This document shows positions 22,944 to 34,977 of a stretch of DNA of 64,000 nt, piece after piece. Within the stretch, counting starts at the first letter, position 1; each line of letters begins with the position of its first letter. The stretch is from Globisporangium splendens (taxonomy: Eukaryota > Oomycota > Peronosporomycetes > Pythiales > Pythiaceae), in the NCBI GenBank assembly GCA_006386115.1, contig VFIW01000019.1, positions 496,001 through 560,000 of the forward strand, in the 5' to 3' direction. The notes below the pieces were generated by a model. The model searched no databases, had not been told where the DNA came from, and saw only the letters and a program-made list of their open reading frames with translations. The translations under genes and the position numbers were made by a program.

Positions 22944-25900
22944 ATGACGGCCACGCCCTCCGCGAACTCCGGTACGCCAGCTCCCCCCTTCCCTCTCATG
23001 CGCTTTCCCCCTGCTTCCCCCTTCTTTCCTCACCCGCTGTCTCCCTCTTTAAGCGAACGCGTCTGCTTACTAACGTGCGTTGTTTTTTGGATCTTTTGCG
23101 GTAGCTGCTGGCGTGTTGGCGCTCTTGGAAGAAGATGACTACGCGCTCAAGGTACGATTTCTGACGTCGAATGTGGCAGATATGCATGCACTAACGGTGA
23201 CGGATGCTAACAACGACGCTCGCTTTTTTTTTCTTCTTAAACGTGCTTATAATTGTAGGCGCACGCTTTGCAGAAACTGCACCAAGTTGTGGACCAATAC
23301 TGGGCCGAAATCGCGGACGCGATCCCGTTGATCGAGAGTCTTTCCGACGACGAGCAGTTCCCGCAAAAGGACCTCGCGGCGTACGTTGCGTCCAAGGTAC
23401 GCGTTTACTATCCCTGTGTTTGTTTTTCATCCACCTTGTGGGTATCTCTTTGTTTGGTGTATTGGATCTTTTTGCCTAATGTATTGTATATTGTGTTTGT
23501 ATCGCTAGTGTTTTTTCCACTTGGAAGAGTACGAAGACGCGCTGCGACTCGCTCTTGGCGCCGGATCGTACTTTGATATCAACTCCAAGTCGCAGTACAC
23601 AGACACCATCATCGGTGCGTTCCCCTTATATCATATCCAAACGGATATGATATGCAAGGTCGCTAACATTTCCTTACTTTATTTTGCGTGTTTGTCAAAT
23701 GATTAGCGACGTGCATTGATGAGTACATTGCGGTTCGATCAAAGGAGGACGAAGAAGCGGAGAAGAACCTCGATCCGCGTCTGACGGCGGTCGTGGAGCG
23801 CATGTTTGAGCGTTGCTACGCGTCGGGCGAGTTCAAGCAGGCGCTCGGCATTGCACTGGAGGCGCGTCGTCTCGACCAAGTGACTGAGTGCATCAAGCGA
23901 TCGCCGGACGTGTCGGCCGCGCTCGCGTACTGTTTCGAGATCTGCAAGACGGTTGTGTCGCACCGCGACTTCCGCCTGAAAGTCTACGAAGTGATGGTCA
24001 CGCTCTACCGCTCGCATGCGCCGCACGACTACTCGGCTATCTGCCAGTGCCTCCAGATGCTCAACAAGCACGCAGAAGTGACCACGATCCTTCACGACCT
24101 CATCAAATCCACCGGCAACGACACGCTCATCGCCTACCAAGTCGCGTTCGATTTGAGTGAGAACGAAAACCAAAAGTTCTTGCTCAACGTGCACAATGCG
24201 CTCCCATCTCCACCAAAGGCTGATGCCGCGGCTACGGCTGACGAATCCAAGACCGATGGTGCCGCCGCTGCTCCTGCGGACGTGGATCCATCTGCCGTCC
24301 CTGCTGGCGCCTCGGCAGACTACTGGGAGCGCATCGCGAAGCTCAAACTGATCCTGTCGGGTGAGTTCCTCGTCGACTTGAACTTGGACTTTTTGTACCG
24401 CCAGAACGACTCGGACCCGCTGATCATGAAGACAATCAAGACGGCTGTGGAGAACCGCAACTCGGTGCTGCACCACTCGGCCGTGATCGCGCACGCGTAC
24501 ATGAACAGCGGCACGACGAACGACACGTTCTTGCGTGAGAACCTCGAATGGCTCGGCAAGGCGACGAACTGGGCCAAGTTCACGGCGACGGCGAGCCTCG
24601 GTGTCGTCCACAAGGGCCACGTGCGCGAGAGCATGAACTTGCTTGCGCCATACCTCCCTCAAGGTGGCGTGTCGGCGTCGCCTTACTCGGAAGGTGGTGC
24701 GTTGTATGCCATGGGTCTCATCCACGCGAACAAGGGGTTCTCTGGCTCAGGCAGCAAGGCGACGATGGATTACTTGAAGAACGCGCTCAAGAACACGAGC
24801 GCCGACGAGACGGTGCAGCACGGCGCGTGTCTTGGTGTCGGCTTGTGCGGCCTTGCGTCCCACGACATTGAGATCTACGAAGATCTGAAGACGATCATGT
24901 TCACAGATTCGGCTGTTGCTGGCGAAGGTGCGGGTATCGCTATTGGTTTGACGCTTCTCGGTGCCGGAAGTGAGTTCCGTAATGGCGAAGTTCTCAAGGA
25001 CTTGTTGGCGTACGCGCACGACACGAAGCACGAGAAGATCATTCGTGGCTGTGTGATGGGCATTGCGTTGATGATGTACGAGCGCGAGGAAGAAGCCGAT
25101 GCCGTGATCGAGCAGCTCATCCGTGATAAAGACCCGCTGATCCGTTACGGTGGCATCTACGCCATCGCGATGGCGTACGTTGGCACGGCGAACAACAGCG
25201 CGATCCGCCGCCTTCTCCACGTCGCTGTCAGTGATGTCTCGGACGATGTGCGTCGCGCAGCCGTGACCTGTCTGGGCTTCATCTTGTTCCGTACCCCTGT
25301 GCAAGTACCAAAGTTGGTGTCGTTGCTCGCGGAAAGCTTCAACCCACATGTGCGATACGGCGCGTGTATCGCGGTCGGTATCGCGTGTGCCGGCACGGCG
25401 AAGAACGAAGCGATTCAGTTGCTCGAGCCACTTTTGGACGATGCCGTGGACTATGTGCGCCAAGGTGCGTTGATGGCGTTGGCCATGGTGATCATGCAAG
25501 AGTCGGAAGGACGCAACCCGAAAGTGACTGCGATCCGTGAAAAGATCTTGAAGTTGGTCAGTGACAAGCACACGACGACCATGACCAAGATGGGTGCGAT
25601 CCTGGCCCAGGGTATCTTGGATGCTGGTGGCCGCAACGTCGTGATCTCGTTGCAATCGCACATGGGGTTCACGAAGATGGCGTCGGTGGTGGGTCTCGCG
25701 GTGTGGGCGCAGCACTGGTTCTGGTACCCACTGTTTAACTTTCTGGAGTTGTCGTTCCAGTCGACGTACGCTATTGGCTTAAACAAGGACTTGAAGCTGC
25801 CAAAGGGCTTCACGATGACGTGCAATGCAAAGAAGTCGATGTTTGCGACGCCAAAGCGCATGGAGGAGAAGAAGGAAGAGAAGAAGGAGCTGGTCGCGAC

Positions 25901-26336
25901 TGCCGTTCTCTCGACGACGGCGAAAGCCAGAGCTCGCCAAGCAAAGCACGGCGCGAAGGACAAGAAGCCTGCCGATGCCAAGGTGGAGGAAGAAAAGAAG
26001 GAAGGCGAAGGCGAAGCCATGGATGTGGATGGCGAAGGTGCAGCAGCCGCCGAGAAGGCTGCGCCAAAGAAGGCTGTGAAGGAGCCGTCGATGTTCACGT
26101 TTACGACGCCTTCACGCGTGACGTTAGCACAGGAAGCCGTGGTCACATTCGATGCCAAGCAGCGATATGTGCCTATTCTGCCTGCGCAACGGTCTGCCGG
26201 TGTGATCATCCTGCGCGACACAACGCCTGACGAAAAGGAGGAAGTCGACGTCGTGAAGGCTCCGACCGCTGCGGGTGCCGAGAACGAAGCAGAACCACCA
26301 GAACCATTCGAGTGGGAACCGCCTCAGCAACAATAA
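22944..26336 (+). CDS. RPN2: 26S proteasome regulatory subunit RPN2 (PSMD1)
   Basis: Five exons: 22944..22971, 23105..23151, 23259..23396, 23509..23614, 23707..26336; 982 aa, four introns of 92-133 nt packed into the first 770 bp. RPN2 is the largest base scaffold of the 19S particle, binding RPN1-side ATPases, RPN13 and substrate receptors. The N-terminal helical rod (AAGVLALLEEDDYALK, CFFHLEEYEDALRLALGAG) is followed by the toroid of proteasome/cyclosome repeats from about 400 to 720 (for example HGACLGVGLCGLAS, GAGIAIGLTLLGAGS, RYGACIAVGIACAGT). A Lys/Glu-rich charged insert (about 785-865) and a C-terminal FEWEPPQQQ tail, rich in Pro/Glu like the RPN13-binding tail, end it. Exon 1 codes only nine full residues and was placed by frame and splice fit; the start is therefore a little less certain than the rest. 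Confidence 0.96.
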
Positions 26337-27881
26337 GCAGTTGCAAGGCGCCAGAAGAAGAAAGGAAAAAAGAAGATACAGGGATTCTGACTTCGGCGAC
26401 GCATGGATGAAGTCTCTTCTGCACGTTTGAGCAAACAAGACCAAACCAAGTGATCCAGAGTCAACTTATCAGATGCCTACTGACCAGACGAAGGAAGGGA
26501 CCAGCTGGAATGATGATGGTCATGGAGCAAGTGAGAACGTGCAGCAGGGGTAAGTAGGCGTGCAGACGCAGAAACAACAGAGCTACAGTATCGGAACAAA
26601 AAAAAAACATAAACTGCCTGAATGAATGAATGAATGGATTGGGGATGGATGACTGAACGGTCCTTCTCATCAACATGAGGAAGAGCTCCAAACGATCTCG
26701 AAAGAGTGAGGCGGGGTGGAAAACCCCGTGTTTATTTTCCAAGACAGTTGTGTTTGGAGGTTTCAGTCTAAAAACCCAACTTTCTCAAAATTGGGTTTAA
26801 TCAGAGTGATTGTCATCCTCTCTCAGTCTCTCTCATGTTTGTCTTCCGAACAATCTTCCGAACAAAAGTGGTCGGACGATGGCTCCTTGACCCTCTTTAA
26901 CCTTTGACGTCGTAGAATGCACTCGTGTTTCGCGTAATGAACACGAGCTATTCGACAGACTTGGTACTTTAAGATTAGCAGCAGACAGCGTCGCCTTGTC
27001 GTTTTGGAGCTGTTCTTCAACCTCTCTCCATCTTCAGGATGCAACAAAATCAGGTGAACAGTTGATAGATCGAAGCAAGCTTTGCTTGCTCAATTCAGGT
27101 AATGTCACCTATAAAGCGTAATTCGCGTAAAATCGGCGCTGAGGAGCTGCAGCAGGGTGTGTGTGTCCAAACTGTGGGACTGACCCATTGTATTTGAGAT
27201 TTGTAAAGAGGTGAGCACAGACTTATTTTGAATGCTCAACATACAGACTAATTTCGTGTCGCCATTTTTTCTGTTCCAAGTAAATAGTCTCACTAAAATT
27301 CAGTGCGACTAATTCAGGCATGAGACTGATTCTACATCCAGACTAACTGGTGTAGCGATTCTTTCATTTTTGCTTGTGTTGGTCGATTGAAATTCGAAAG
27401 TGAGTAGTGCAGCTTTTGCGATGACCCTCGTAATGCTAAACAGCTATTCTGTTCTTCGTATCCACATCTGTCCTACGCCAACTCATACGAGATCTTGTGC
27501 AGGTCGACAATGTAAAACCCGATTTTGGGCATCTGAAAAGTTGGGGTTTTACTAAAACCCATTGAAAACCCAAAAGTGAAAAACCATATATTGCCACATT
27601 TGACAGGCGGCCCAGAATTAATGATAACTCCCTGCAACGGCGGACAACTCTGGGGTGACAGGGAAGCATCATCAATTCTGGTTGGTGAAAACGTGTGCGT
27701 CATCCGCATTTCATCCAATCATCGCAGCCACAGGCGCGCAGCCACGTGAATGCAAATCAAGTGGATTAGGAATCGAGGTCGTAATGGACCACACATCACC
27801 ACAAAGAGCCAACGCCATTCCCTCTCCTCATTCGCAAATCCGCCGCCCTCTGCACACACACACTGCGCAGCACCAGCACCC
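26337..27881. other. Long intergenic region with short inverted repeats
   Basis: 1,545 bp, AT-rich, no gene recognised. Small perfect inverted repeats occur: AAACCCAA (26772-26779) with TTGGGTTT (26791-26798), and GTAAAACCC (27512-27520) with GGGTTTTAC (27544-27552), with further aaaaccc/gggttt words near 26720 and 27560. They may be remnants of a small non-autonomous element. The last ~130 bp are CA-rich 5' UTR of the transporter. Confidence 0.45.
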
Positions 27882-29312
27882 ATGGGCATCGACAGTCCCG
27901 CGCACGCGTTCCTGGGCGAGCGCTACCAGCTCTCGACCCCCGACGATCTGCGCCACCGCGAGCAGCTGCTGCCGCATGAGGACAAGTTTGAGGCCGTGAC
28001 GGGTCCGCAGGATGGCAAGCCGTGGTTCCAGAAGGCGCTTGTGTGTCTGCGGCCAGGCTGGTTCTCATACTTGAAGCAGTTCGCGACGCTGCAGGAAGTG
28101 TCAGGCGCATTTGGCGACATTGGACTCTTCCTGCCGCTGCTCACAGCGCTCGCGATCGGACGTGTCGACGGCGTGCCCCAGATCGAGTTTGGTCCGGCGC
28201 TCTTCTACGCGGGTATCTTCACGGCGGGTCTCTCGCTCTACTTCAATGTGCCGATCCCCGTGCAACCCATGAAGACCATCGCGGCCGTCGCGATCGCGGA
28301 AAAGTACTCGAACGCACAGATCATCGCGGCGGGCATCCTCTCGGGTTCGATGATGCTCTTCCTGGCGTCCACCAACCTCATTACTCCCGTGTCCAAGATC
28401 GTGCCGCTCTCGATCGTGCGTGGGATCCAGTTGGGCTTTGGATTCAGTCTCATGGTGAGTGGTCTCAAGTCGGCGTACGTCTTGAAGCTGAGTCTCACGG
28501 CCGCGACGACCTCGGCCTCGTTCAAGGCGAAGGAGCTCACGGAGATCGTGTGGTGGGGAGTCGACAGTGTCGTCGTGTCGATCATCCTCGGCATCCTCTG
28601 CATCATCTTTATCCGCAACCGCAAGGTGCCCATCGCGCTCATCCTATTCCTCTACGGCATGATCATCGCGATCTACCAATACACGCAGAAGCGCACGGAG
28701 TACAACTTGCCGTCGCTCTCGTTCGGTCCGGACTTCCCGGCGCCCGTCGTGCCATCGGCGCATGACTTTCAGGAAGCGTTCACGCACTTGTTCCTGCCGC
28801 AGCTGCCACTCACGCTACTCAATTCGGTGATCGCGTTGGAGAAACTCACGGCGGACCTGTTCCCAAAGCACCACGAACCTGCTGGTGTGCGTCGCATCTG
28901 CTTCAGTATCGCGGGCGGCAACTTGCTCTTCTCGTGGTTCGGCATGCTCCCAGTCTGCCATGGCGCTGGTGGCCTCGCGGCGCAGCACTCGTTCGGTGCA
29001 CGCAGCAGCCTCGCGATGGTGTTCCTCGGCGCGTTCAAGATGTTTTTCGCGCTTCTGTTTGGCTCGTCGTGCGTGATTCTGCTGCAAAAGGGCTTGTTCC
29101 CGCAGTCGGTGCTCGGCGTGATGCTCACGTTCAGCGGTTTGAGTCTCGCAGCCGTAGGACTCAAGATCGACATCTCGAACCCACGCGACCTGCTGCTGCT
29201 GCTGCTCACGGCGGGTGGGGTGCTCGGCATCAACACGGGCGCAGGCTTCCTCATCGGCTTTGGCGCGTACTTGGTGCTGTGTGTGTTGGAGTACTTCCGC
29301 ATTGAGCTCTAG
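27882..29312 (+). CDS. MOT1-type molybdate transporter (SulP-like)
   Basis: Single exon, 476 aa. Ten or so hydrophobic segments follow a ~60-aa hydrophilic N-terminus. Two family signatures are present: GAFGDIGLFLPLLTALAI near residue 86 and LPVCHGAGGLAAQHSFGAR near 355, the paired motifs of MOT1 proteins; PVQPMKTIAAVAIAE is a further conserved stretch. MOT1 imports molybdate for the molybdenum cofactor; sulfate transport is the alternative reading for remote homologues, but the STAS domain of true SulP carriers is absent. The ATG at 27882 is chosen because the open frame upstream is low-complexity UTR-like sequence. Confidence 0.85.
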   Translation: MGIDSPAHAFLGERYQLSTPDDLRHREQLLPHEDKFEAVTGPQDGKPWFQKALVCLRPGWFSYLKQFATLQEVSGAFGDIGLFLPLLTALAIGRVDGVPQIEFGPALFYAGIFTAGLSLYFNVPIPVQPMKTIAAVAIAEKYSNAQIIAAGILSGSMMLFLASTNLITPVSKIVPLSIVRGIQLGFGFSLMVSGLKSAYVLKLSLTAATTSASFKAKELTEIVWWGVDSVVVSIILGILCIIFIRNRKVPIALILFLYGMIIAIYQYTQKRTEYNLPSLSFGPDFPAPVVPSAHDFQEAFTHLFLPQLPLTLLNSVIALEKLTADLFPKHHEPAGVRRICFSIAGGNLLFSWFGMLPVCHGAGGLAAQHSFGARSSLAMVFLGAFKMFFALLFGSSCVILLQKGLFPQSVLGVMLTFSGLSLAAVGLKIDISNPRDLLLLLLTAGGVLGINTGAGFLIGFGAYLVLCVLEYFRIEL

Positions 29313-29990
29313 ATCTTCTAGGTAAATGGCTACACTTGAGTGTTTGTTGTCCCGCGATCTGTGCAATAGAAGCTGCTGGTGCAAATGTGTGGAAAAGAAG
29401 TTTGGCAAAATACACCATGTTTGAGCGATTCCAAATTCCAAACTCGGAGCAATTCGGAGTCTTGGGTGTGCAAGATAGAATTTGTTGCAGATCTCGAAGC
29501 TGCAGTTTATATTGTTGTTAGAAACTGGAGCAGCAACGATCTTTTGCGACCACACCAAAGCTTTCCACAGTTGCGTCCACATCTAGTCGGTTCGTGTTTA
29601 ATTTAACCTTTTTCATTTGCATAACCTGTTTGTAACGAGCAGTGTTTTTCACAGTGCATGCACTGCATAATTCATGTGAATAAGGTCAATGTGCCTGTTA
29701 ATTTATTTTGAGAGGTGAGATTACTGCAGTGTTCGCAGTATCCCACTCCTGATTGGTCCAAGAGCTGATCGGTGTAAACGAACGCGAGTTGCTAAGCCAC
29801 CTCAATGTGACGCGAAGGTCGCTCGTTCTGTGACCGCATAAGCCCATTCACTCATCTAGTGGCATTCATTCACCAAGCAGCGGCTCCGACAGTCCACCGC
29901 CCAAGAGCTCATAGCGCTTCCTCCATCCAGCAGCAGTAGCAGCAGCAGCAAAGCAGCCGCGACGGCACTGTCAGCACCACCTTGTCACCA
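29313..29990. other. Intergenic; CAG-rich 5' UTR at the right end
   Basis: 678 bp. The first part is AT-rich; the last ~120 bp are the likely 5' UTR of the amino-acid transporter and include an interrupted CAG run at 29928-29950. No gene recognised. Confidence 0.5.
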
Positions 29991-31599
29991 ATGCCACACT
30001 CGCTTGAGTCGCAGCGGCTGCAGGCCAAGACGAGCAGCAGCACAGGCGCCACGAGCAGCAACAGCAGTCTCGGAGATCGCGACCTCCTGCTGCAGAACGT
30101 CTCGCTTGACGGGTACGTTGGTGGCGCGACGTCGGAAGCGCGCAGGATGCTGCTGTCGACCGGCAGCAGCTCGTCGCTCAGCGGTTACGGCGCGATCGGT
30201 GACCGCCCGCGACGCAGTCAAAGCGGCAGCTACGGCAGCGCCAGCAGCTATCGATCGGCGTCCAAGCTGTCGACGTGGCAGACGAGTTACCATCTCGTGT
30301 CGTTCATGGCCGGATCGGGTATGCTGTGTTTGCCGCTGGCACTCGTGGAGATCGACTGGTACGGCGTGCTGTTATTGATTGGCGCGGCGCTTGTGAGCGT
30401 GTACACGTCCAAGATCCTGATCGACGCGCTGGACGTCGTCCGCTGGTCTCACGGCTCGAGTGTCTCGTACAGCGACCTTGGGTACGAATGCTATGGACGC
30501 ATCGGCAAATGGGCGGCGAGTTTGCTCGTGCATTCGTGCTTTCTCATTACTTGCACAGGTACGGATTGCATATCGCAATTTTTGGTTGAAATGAACCCAT
30601 TAATGATTCATTCGCATTGCAGGCTACTTGTCGTTGGCAACGTCGTGCATCTCGGGCATTACGGGACTCCAGAACGGTACGGTGCTCGTGCTCACCACCG
30701 TCTGCGTCTGGTTCCACGTGTTTGTGAACTCGCTGAAGGCGCTCGCAGCGTTCTCGGTGCTCAACGTCGCGTTCTCGTTCTGGATCGAAGCCGTGATCTT
30801 TGGCGACGCGATGTACCCGCTACGGCAAATCGCGCTCAAGGAGCCGGCATTCGAGTTTGAGACGCCGAACCTGTCGGACTCGAACGTACTCGTCAAGCTC
30901 TCGTACAGCTTCACGCTGCTCGCGAGCGGCTTTTTCTGCCAGGCACTCATCCCGACGGTGTACAACGCCATGGACGACCACCGCCAGTGCGCGTCCGTGG
31001 TCGCCAAGAGCCAATTCGGCGTTATGGGGCTACTCTACCTGCCGATCTGCGTCATGAGCTACGCCGTGTACGGCGACTCGCTGCAGGCGCCCGTGTTCTT
31101 CAACATGCGCAACACGATCGTGCGCAACCTGACCATCGTGCTGTACTGTATCCACTTACTGCTCTCGTACACGATCACGCTGTACCCGCTGCAGCGCGCG
31201 TTCGAGTCGTGGCTGCTGCGCGGCCGCTGTGGCTCCTCCCACGCGTCCTCGTCCATCCCAACGAGCGGAGTGCAGTCTCTAAGTCGGCATTACTCAGGCA
31301 ACAGCCACCACAGCGACATCGACCCGCACTCGCCCCGCGTGGAGACTGCAGTCAAGATCGTGAGTCGGACGCTGCTCGTGCTGCTCACGCTGCTCCTGAG
31401 CTACTGGTTGAGGCCCAGCACGCTCGACATCTTCGGCTACATGCTCGTGCCGTCGACGATGCTGTCGCTCGTGCTGCCCGTCGTGTTCTACTGGAAGATC
31501 TGCCACGAGGAAGCTGGGAGGTTTGATACCATTGCCACGAGCGCCGTGTTCCTTGTTGGCGTCGCCACACTGGGCTGCAGCCTCGCAGTCTTCATTTAA
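29991..31599 (+). CDS. AAAP-family amino-acid transporter
   Basis: Two exons: 29991..30558 and 30623..31599; 514 aa, 64-nt GT-AG intron that falls inside a membrane segment. About 95 Ser-rich, hydrophilic residues precede the first membrane helix (SYHLVSFMAGSGMLCLPLAL), which matches the conserved first helix of amino-acid/auxin permeases and SLC32/SLC36 carriers. About eleven hydrophobic segments follow, ending at SLAVFI. A Ser/His-rich loop (about 405-435) separates helices 8 and 9. The family moves neutral amino acids with protons across plasma or vacuolar membrane; substrate and membrane cannot be told. The frame opens upstream with TTG only, so the ATG at 29991 is used. Confidence 0.85.
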
Positions 31600-32291
31600 A
31601 AACTACTATGTCATCGGAAATCGAATTAATAGCGTCATAAACAACATCTATAAGGCTGGCACGTTGCCAACAAAGTCAATGTATCTAAATTCAGTACACA
31701 AGCCATCAACAGGAATGATCCGCGAAATGGGAGAATGGTTACCTTTGTCCTCGTCGCAAGACGTATGACTCACGGCAGCAAGGGATGTGGGCAAAGGCGT
31801 GATAGAAGATATCTATTATGCGATGGCGATTTCGTCGTAGCTGTGATGTGTCCATAGAGGAAACGCAGCCGTTAAAGCCTGCATGTTGTAGAAGGTGAAC
31901 CCATGTTCGTTTCCCATGATGGCAGCGTATTGACTTGTGTAATATACCAAATCCGACTTTTCGTTCAATCCTGTTCTTCAAATCTGCTTGAACCCATGTT
32001 CTATTGGCTAGAAACTATTCACAACTATCTAATACAATACCCTGTAGAACACGTGTGGGACTAAAATTGCATAAAACCTGCAGCATTTTATATGAACCCC
32101 CCAACCGCAGTCGCTATAATTAATCCAAGCGAAGCGACCGCAGAGGAGAGAAAAAGGAGGAACCTGCGCGCGACAGAAGCCGCAAGAGAACACCGCAACA
32201 GCAGTAGCAGCAGCAGCAGCAGCACTCGCATAGAGAACAAGAGGAAGAAGGGGACGTGGTCTTTGTCATAATATAATACACAGCAGGCAGC
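31600..32291. other. Intergenic; CAG repeat in the VPS45 5' UTR
   Basis: 692 bp, AT-rich until about 32090, then GC-rich. A CAG tract (32199-32223, one interruption) lies about 70 bp before the VPS45 start. No gene recognised. Confidence 0.5.
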
Positions 32292-34091
32292 ATGGACACG
32301 ATCGTGGCGGTGCGGCACTACCTGGAGAAGATCATCAACGACCCGCAGCTCGAGGGCATGAAGGCGCTGCTGCTGGACGCCGACACGACGACGGTCATCT
32401 CGATGGTCATGTCGCAGTCGCACATCCTGCAGCGCGAGGTGTTCCTCGTGGAGCCGCTGGACGCCGCGCACGAGCCGATGCCGCACCTCAAGGCTGCCGT
32501 GTTCGTGCGTCCGACGGTTGCCAACGTCGAGCTGCTCAAGAAGGAGCTCAAGAACCCCAAGTACGGCCAGTACCACATCTTTTTCTCAAACATTCTGCCG
32601 GTGGAGCTGCTCGAGCGCATCGCTGAGGCCGACGAGAAGGAGGTCGTGCACCAGATCCAGGAGTACTACGCCGACTTTCTCGCGGCCAATGACACGCTCT
32701 TCCATTTCAATCTCAAGGGCGCGACCCAGCTGAGTGTGCGCACGGCCGCGAACGCGCCGAGTCCCACGACCGCAGGCGTCGTCGTTAGCGGTGGCGCTGT
32801 GGCGTCCAAGCCCGCGCAGTTGTTCACGCGCACAGTGGAAGGTCTGCTCTCGGTGCTGCTTTCGCTGAAGAAGCGGCCGACGATCCGGTACCAGAAGGGT
32901 TCGGAGATCGCGGAGAAGCTCGCGCGCGAGGTCTCGGCGCGGATGCAGTTAGAACAGGACGGACTCTTCGATTTCCGGCGTCCAGAGATCATGCCGTTGC
33001 TGTATGTGCTCGATCGCCGCGATGACCCTGTGACGCCGCTGCTTAGTCAGTGGTCGTACCAGGCCATGGTCCACGAACTGCTCAACCTGAACGAGAATCG
33101 CGTGGATTTGTCGAATGCGCCGGGCGTGCGCAAAGACATGGTCGAGCTCGTGCTGTCGGCGACGTCGGACTCGTTCTTTGAGAAGCACATGAACGCCAAC
33201 TTTGGCGACCTCGGCATGGCCGTGAAGAAGCTCGTGGACGAGTACCAGGCTAAGACGCAGACCCACGAGAACATCCAGTCGATCGACGACATGCAGCGCT
33301 TTCTGGACAACTACCCGGCGTTTCGCTCGCAGTCAGTCGCGGTCTCCAAGCACGTGACGCTTATGGGCGAGCTCGCGCGACTCGTCGAAGTCGACTGCCT
33401 CATGGACGTGAGCCAACTGGAGCAGGAACTCGCGTGCGGCGACGACCACAATGCGCATTTCCGGGACCTGGTCGCGAAACTGAAGAACGGGCAGATCAAG
33501 CCACTCAACAAGCTGCGGCTCGCGATCCTGTACGCGCTTCGGTACGAGACGAACAGCTCGGTGCAGATCAAGACCGTCAAGGACCTGCTGGTGTCGTCGG
33601 GAGTGCCATCCGACCGCATCGCACTCGTCGACTTTTTCGTGAAGTACGGCGGAGCCAACGTGCGCACCGGCGATCTGTACGGCGACCGCGGACTCAAGAA
33701 GTTCATGCGCGCGATGACGCAGGGAGTCCAGGGCGTGCCGAATGTGTACGCGCAACACGTGCCGCCGCTGATCAAGTACCTGGAGTCGGTCCTGAAGGGC
33801 CAACTGCTGGACTCAGACTTTGGGATCGTGAACGGGAACGCGACCCCAGGCATTAAGAAAGTGCGCGACGTGATCGTGTTCATCTGCGGCGGTGTGACAT
33901 ACGAGGAGGCCATGAAGGTCGCGGAGCTGAACCAGCGCGTGGCGATCTCGGGCCAGCGCGTCGTGCTCGGCGGCACGTGCATCCACAACTCGACGAGCTT
34001 TCTCCAGGAAGTGGCCGAGGCGTACGGCGTCGGCGGCAACGACCGCCATGGCGGCGGTGGCAGTTGGAATTACGAGACCAAGAAGCTGTGA
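32292..34091 (+). CDS. VPS45: Sec1/Munc18-family protein VPS45
   Basis: Single exon, 599 aa, close to the family length. SM proteins clasp assembling SNARE complexes; VPS45 acts with a Tlg2/syntaxin-16-type Qa-SNARE at the trans-Golgi/endosome. Evidence: N-terminal YLEKIINDPQLEGMKALLLD, the SM hallmark MPLLYVLDRRDDPVTPLLSQW, MVHELLNLNENRVDLS and the C-terminal VIVFICGGVTYEEA with LGGTCIHNSTSFL. A ~25-aa Ala/Val-rich insertion follows the first domain (about 155-175). A second SM gene, VPS33, lies 1.4 kb downstream on the same strand. Confidence 0.95.
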   Translation: MDTIVAVRHYLEKIINDPQLEGMKALLLDADTTTVISMVMSQSHILQREVFLVEPLDAAHEPMPHLKAAVFVRPTVANVELLKKELKNPKYGQYHIFFSNILPVELLERIAEADEKEVVHQIQEYYADFLAANDTLFHFNLKGATQLSVRTAANAPSPTTAGVVVSGGAVASKPAQLFTRTVEGLLSVLLSLKKRPTIRYQKGSEIAEKLAREVSARMQLEQDGLFDFRRPEIMPLLYVLDRRDDPVTPLLSQWSYQAMVHELLNLNENRVDLSNAPGVRKDMVELVLSATSDSFFEKHMNANFGDLGMAVKKLVDEYQAKTQTHENIQSIDDMQRFLDNYPAFRSQSVAVSKHVTLMGELARLVEVDCLMDVSQLEQELACGDDHNAHFRDLVAKLKNGQIKPLNKLRLAILYALRYETNSSVQIKTVKDLLVSSGVPSDRIALVDFFVKYGGANVRTGDLYGDRGLKKFMRAMTQGVQGVPNVYAQHVPPLIKYLESVLKGQLLDSDFGIVNGNATPGIKKVRDVIVFICGGVTYEEAMKVAELNQRVAISGQRVVLGGTCIHNSTSFLQEVAEAYGVGGNDRHGGGGSWNYETKKL

Positions 34092-34266
34092 GGAGGCAAA
34101 TGAGACAGAAAGTTTAGGAGAGAGTTGTGCGCATTGGAAAAGACAATTTTATAAGCATTTGATTTACCACTGTGTGCGTGTGCTGCTGATGCAATTCGTG
34201 TGCACGTATATGTTGCTATTTCTATGAAGACACTCACTTTCCTCTATATGCGCGCTTCGTTTAAAC

Positions 34267-34977
34267 TTACGCGACGGTGATGCGCTCGTACGTGTCGATC
34301 CCAGAGGCGACGTCGGTGCCGTAGAGCTCAACGTAGAGCACCTTGGGGATGAACGCCTTCGAGTTGCCCGTGGACACGTACACCTTCCAGAGCCGCGACG
34401 GCGCGCCGTTGATCGTCGTCTGCAGCACCAGCCCACCATTCTCGTCAAAGTACAACTGCGCGGCGCGACACGGCAGCGCATTCAGCGTGATGTCGTACAG
34501 CAGCGTGCCGTCGTTGCTGGCGCTCTTGGAGTGCGAGTACCCCCACGCCATCTTGCGCTCGAGCATCCCTGTGGCGTTGGACGTCGGGTTGTCCGTCCAG
34601 CCGAAGCTCTGCCAGTTGATGTCGAGCGGCCACTTGGGGTCGAGCACGCGCTTGGCGCGGTCGCTGTAGTTGGCCGTGTACACCACGAGCTGCGCGTTCT
34701 TGGAGCGCTCGAAGATGAACACGCGGTCGGCGTTCACAGGCAGGTACGCCGGCCAGAGCTTGCTCTGCGCGTGGGCTGAAGAAGTCGTCGGCGCGTAGTC
34801 CTTGTCCGGGAACTCGTCCGTGAAGTAGTGGATCTTGGTCATGCCGAACTGTTCTGTGCAGGGCTCTCGATATGGGCTGGTCTCTGCGGGGAGAATAGAG
34901 GAATAGCCGACAGAGTCAGAGCGCGCATGCTCCGATTTATTTATGGGCGACCTTTTAAGCTTGGCTGTCATTTGCAT
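34267..34977 (-). CDS. DUF4833-like protein
   Basis: Single open frame, 236 aa. From about residue 80 it has the DUF4833 pattern: VFIFERSKNAQLVVYTANY, then WPLDINWQSFGW, ERKMAWGYS, and a C-terminal beta-rich part with YVSTGNSKAFIPKVLYVELYG. Function of the family is unknown to me. No signal peptide or membrane segment at the chosen start. The N-terminus is uncertain: ATGs at 34977, 34971 and about 34842 are possible, and an upstream exon is not excluded. It converges on VPS45 (175 bp between stops) and is divergent to VPS33. Confidence 0.65.
   Translation of the reverse strand: MQMTAKLKRSPINKSEHARSDSVGYSSILPAETSPYREPCTEQFGMTKIHYFTDEFPDKDYAPTTSSAHAQSKLWPAYLPVNADRVFIFERSKNAQLVVYTANYSDRAKRVLDPKWPLDINWQSFGWTDNPTSNATGMLERKMAWGYSHSKSASNDGTLLYDITLNALPCRAAQLYFDENGGLVLQTTINGAPSRLWKVYVSTGNSKAFIPKVLYVELYGTDVASGIDTYERITVA

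Noticed and set aside
23739..25715. Long antisense frames over RPN2
   Set aside because: Shadow frames without domain features; the sense protein is full-length RPN2.
32199..32223. CAG tract as a CRISPR-like or protein-coding repeat
   Set aside because: Simple trinucleotide repeat in a 5' UTR; no spacers and no reading frame.
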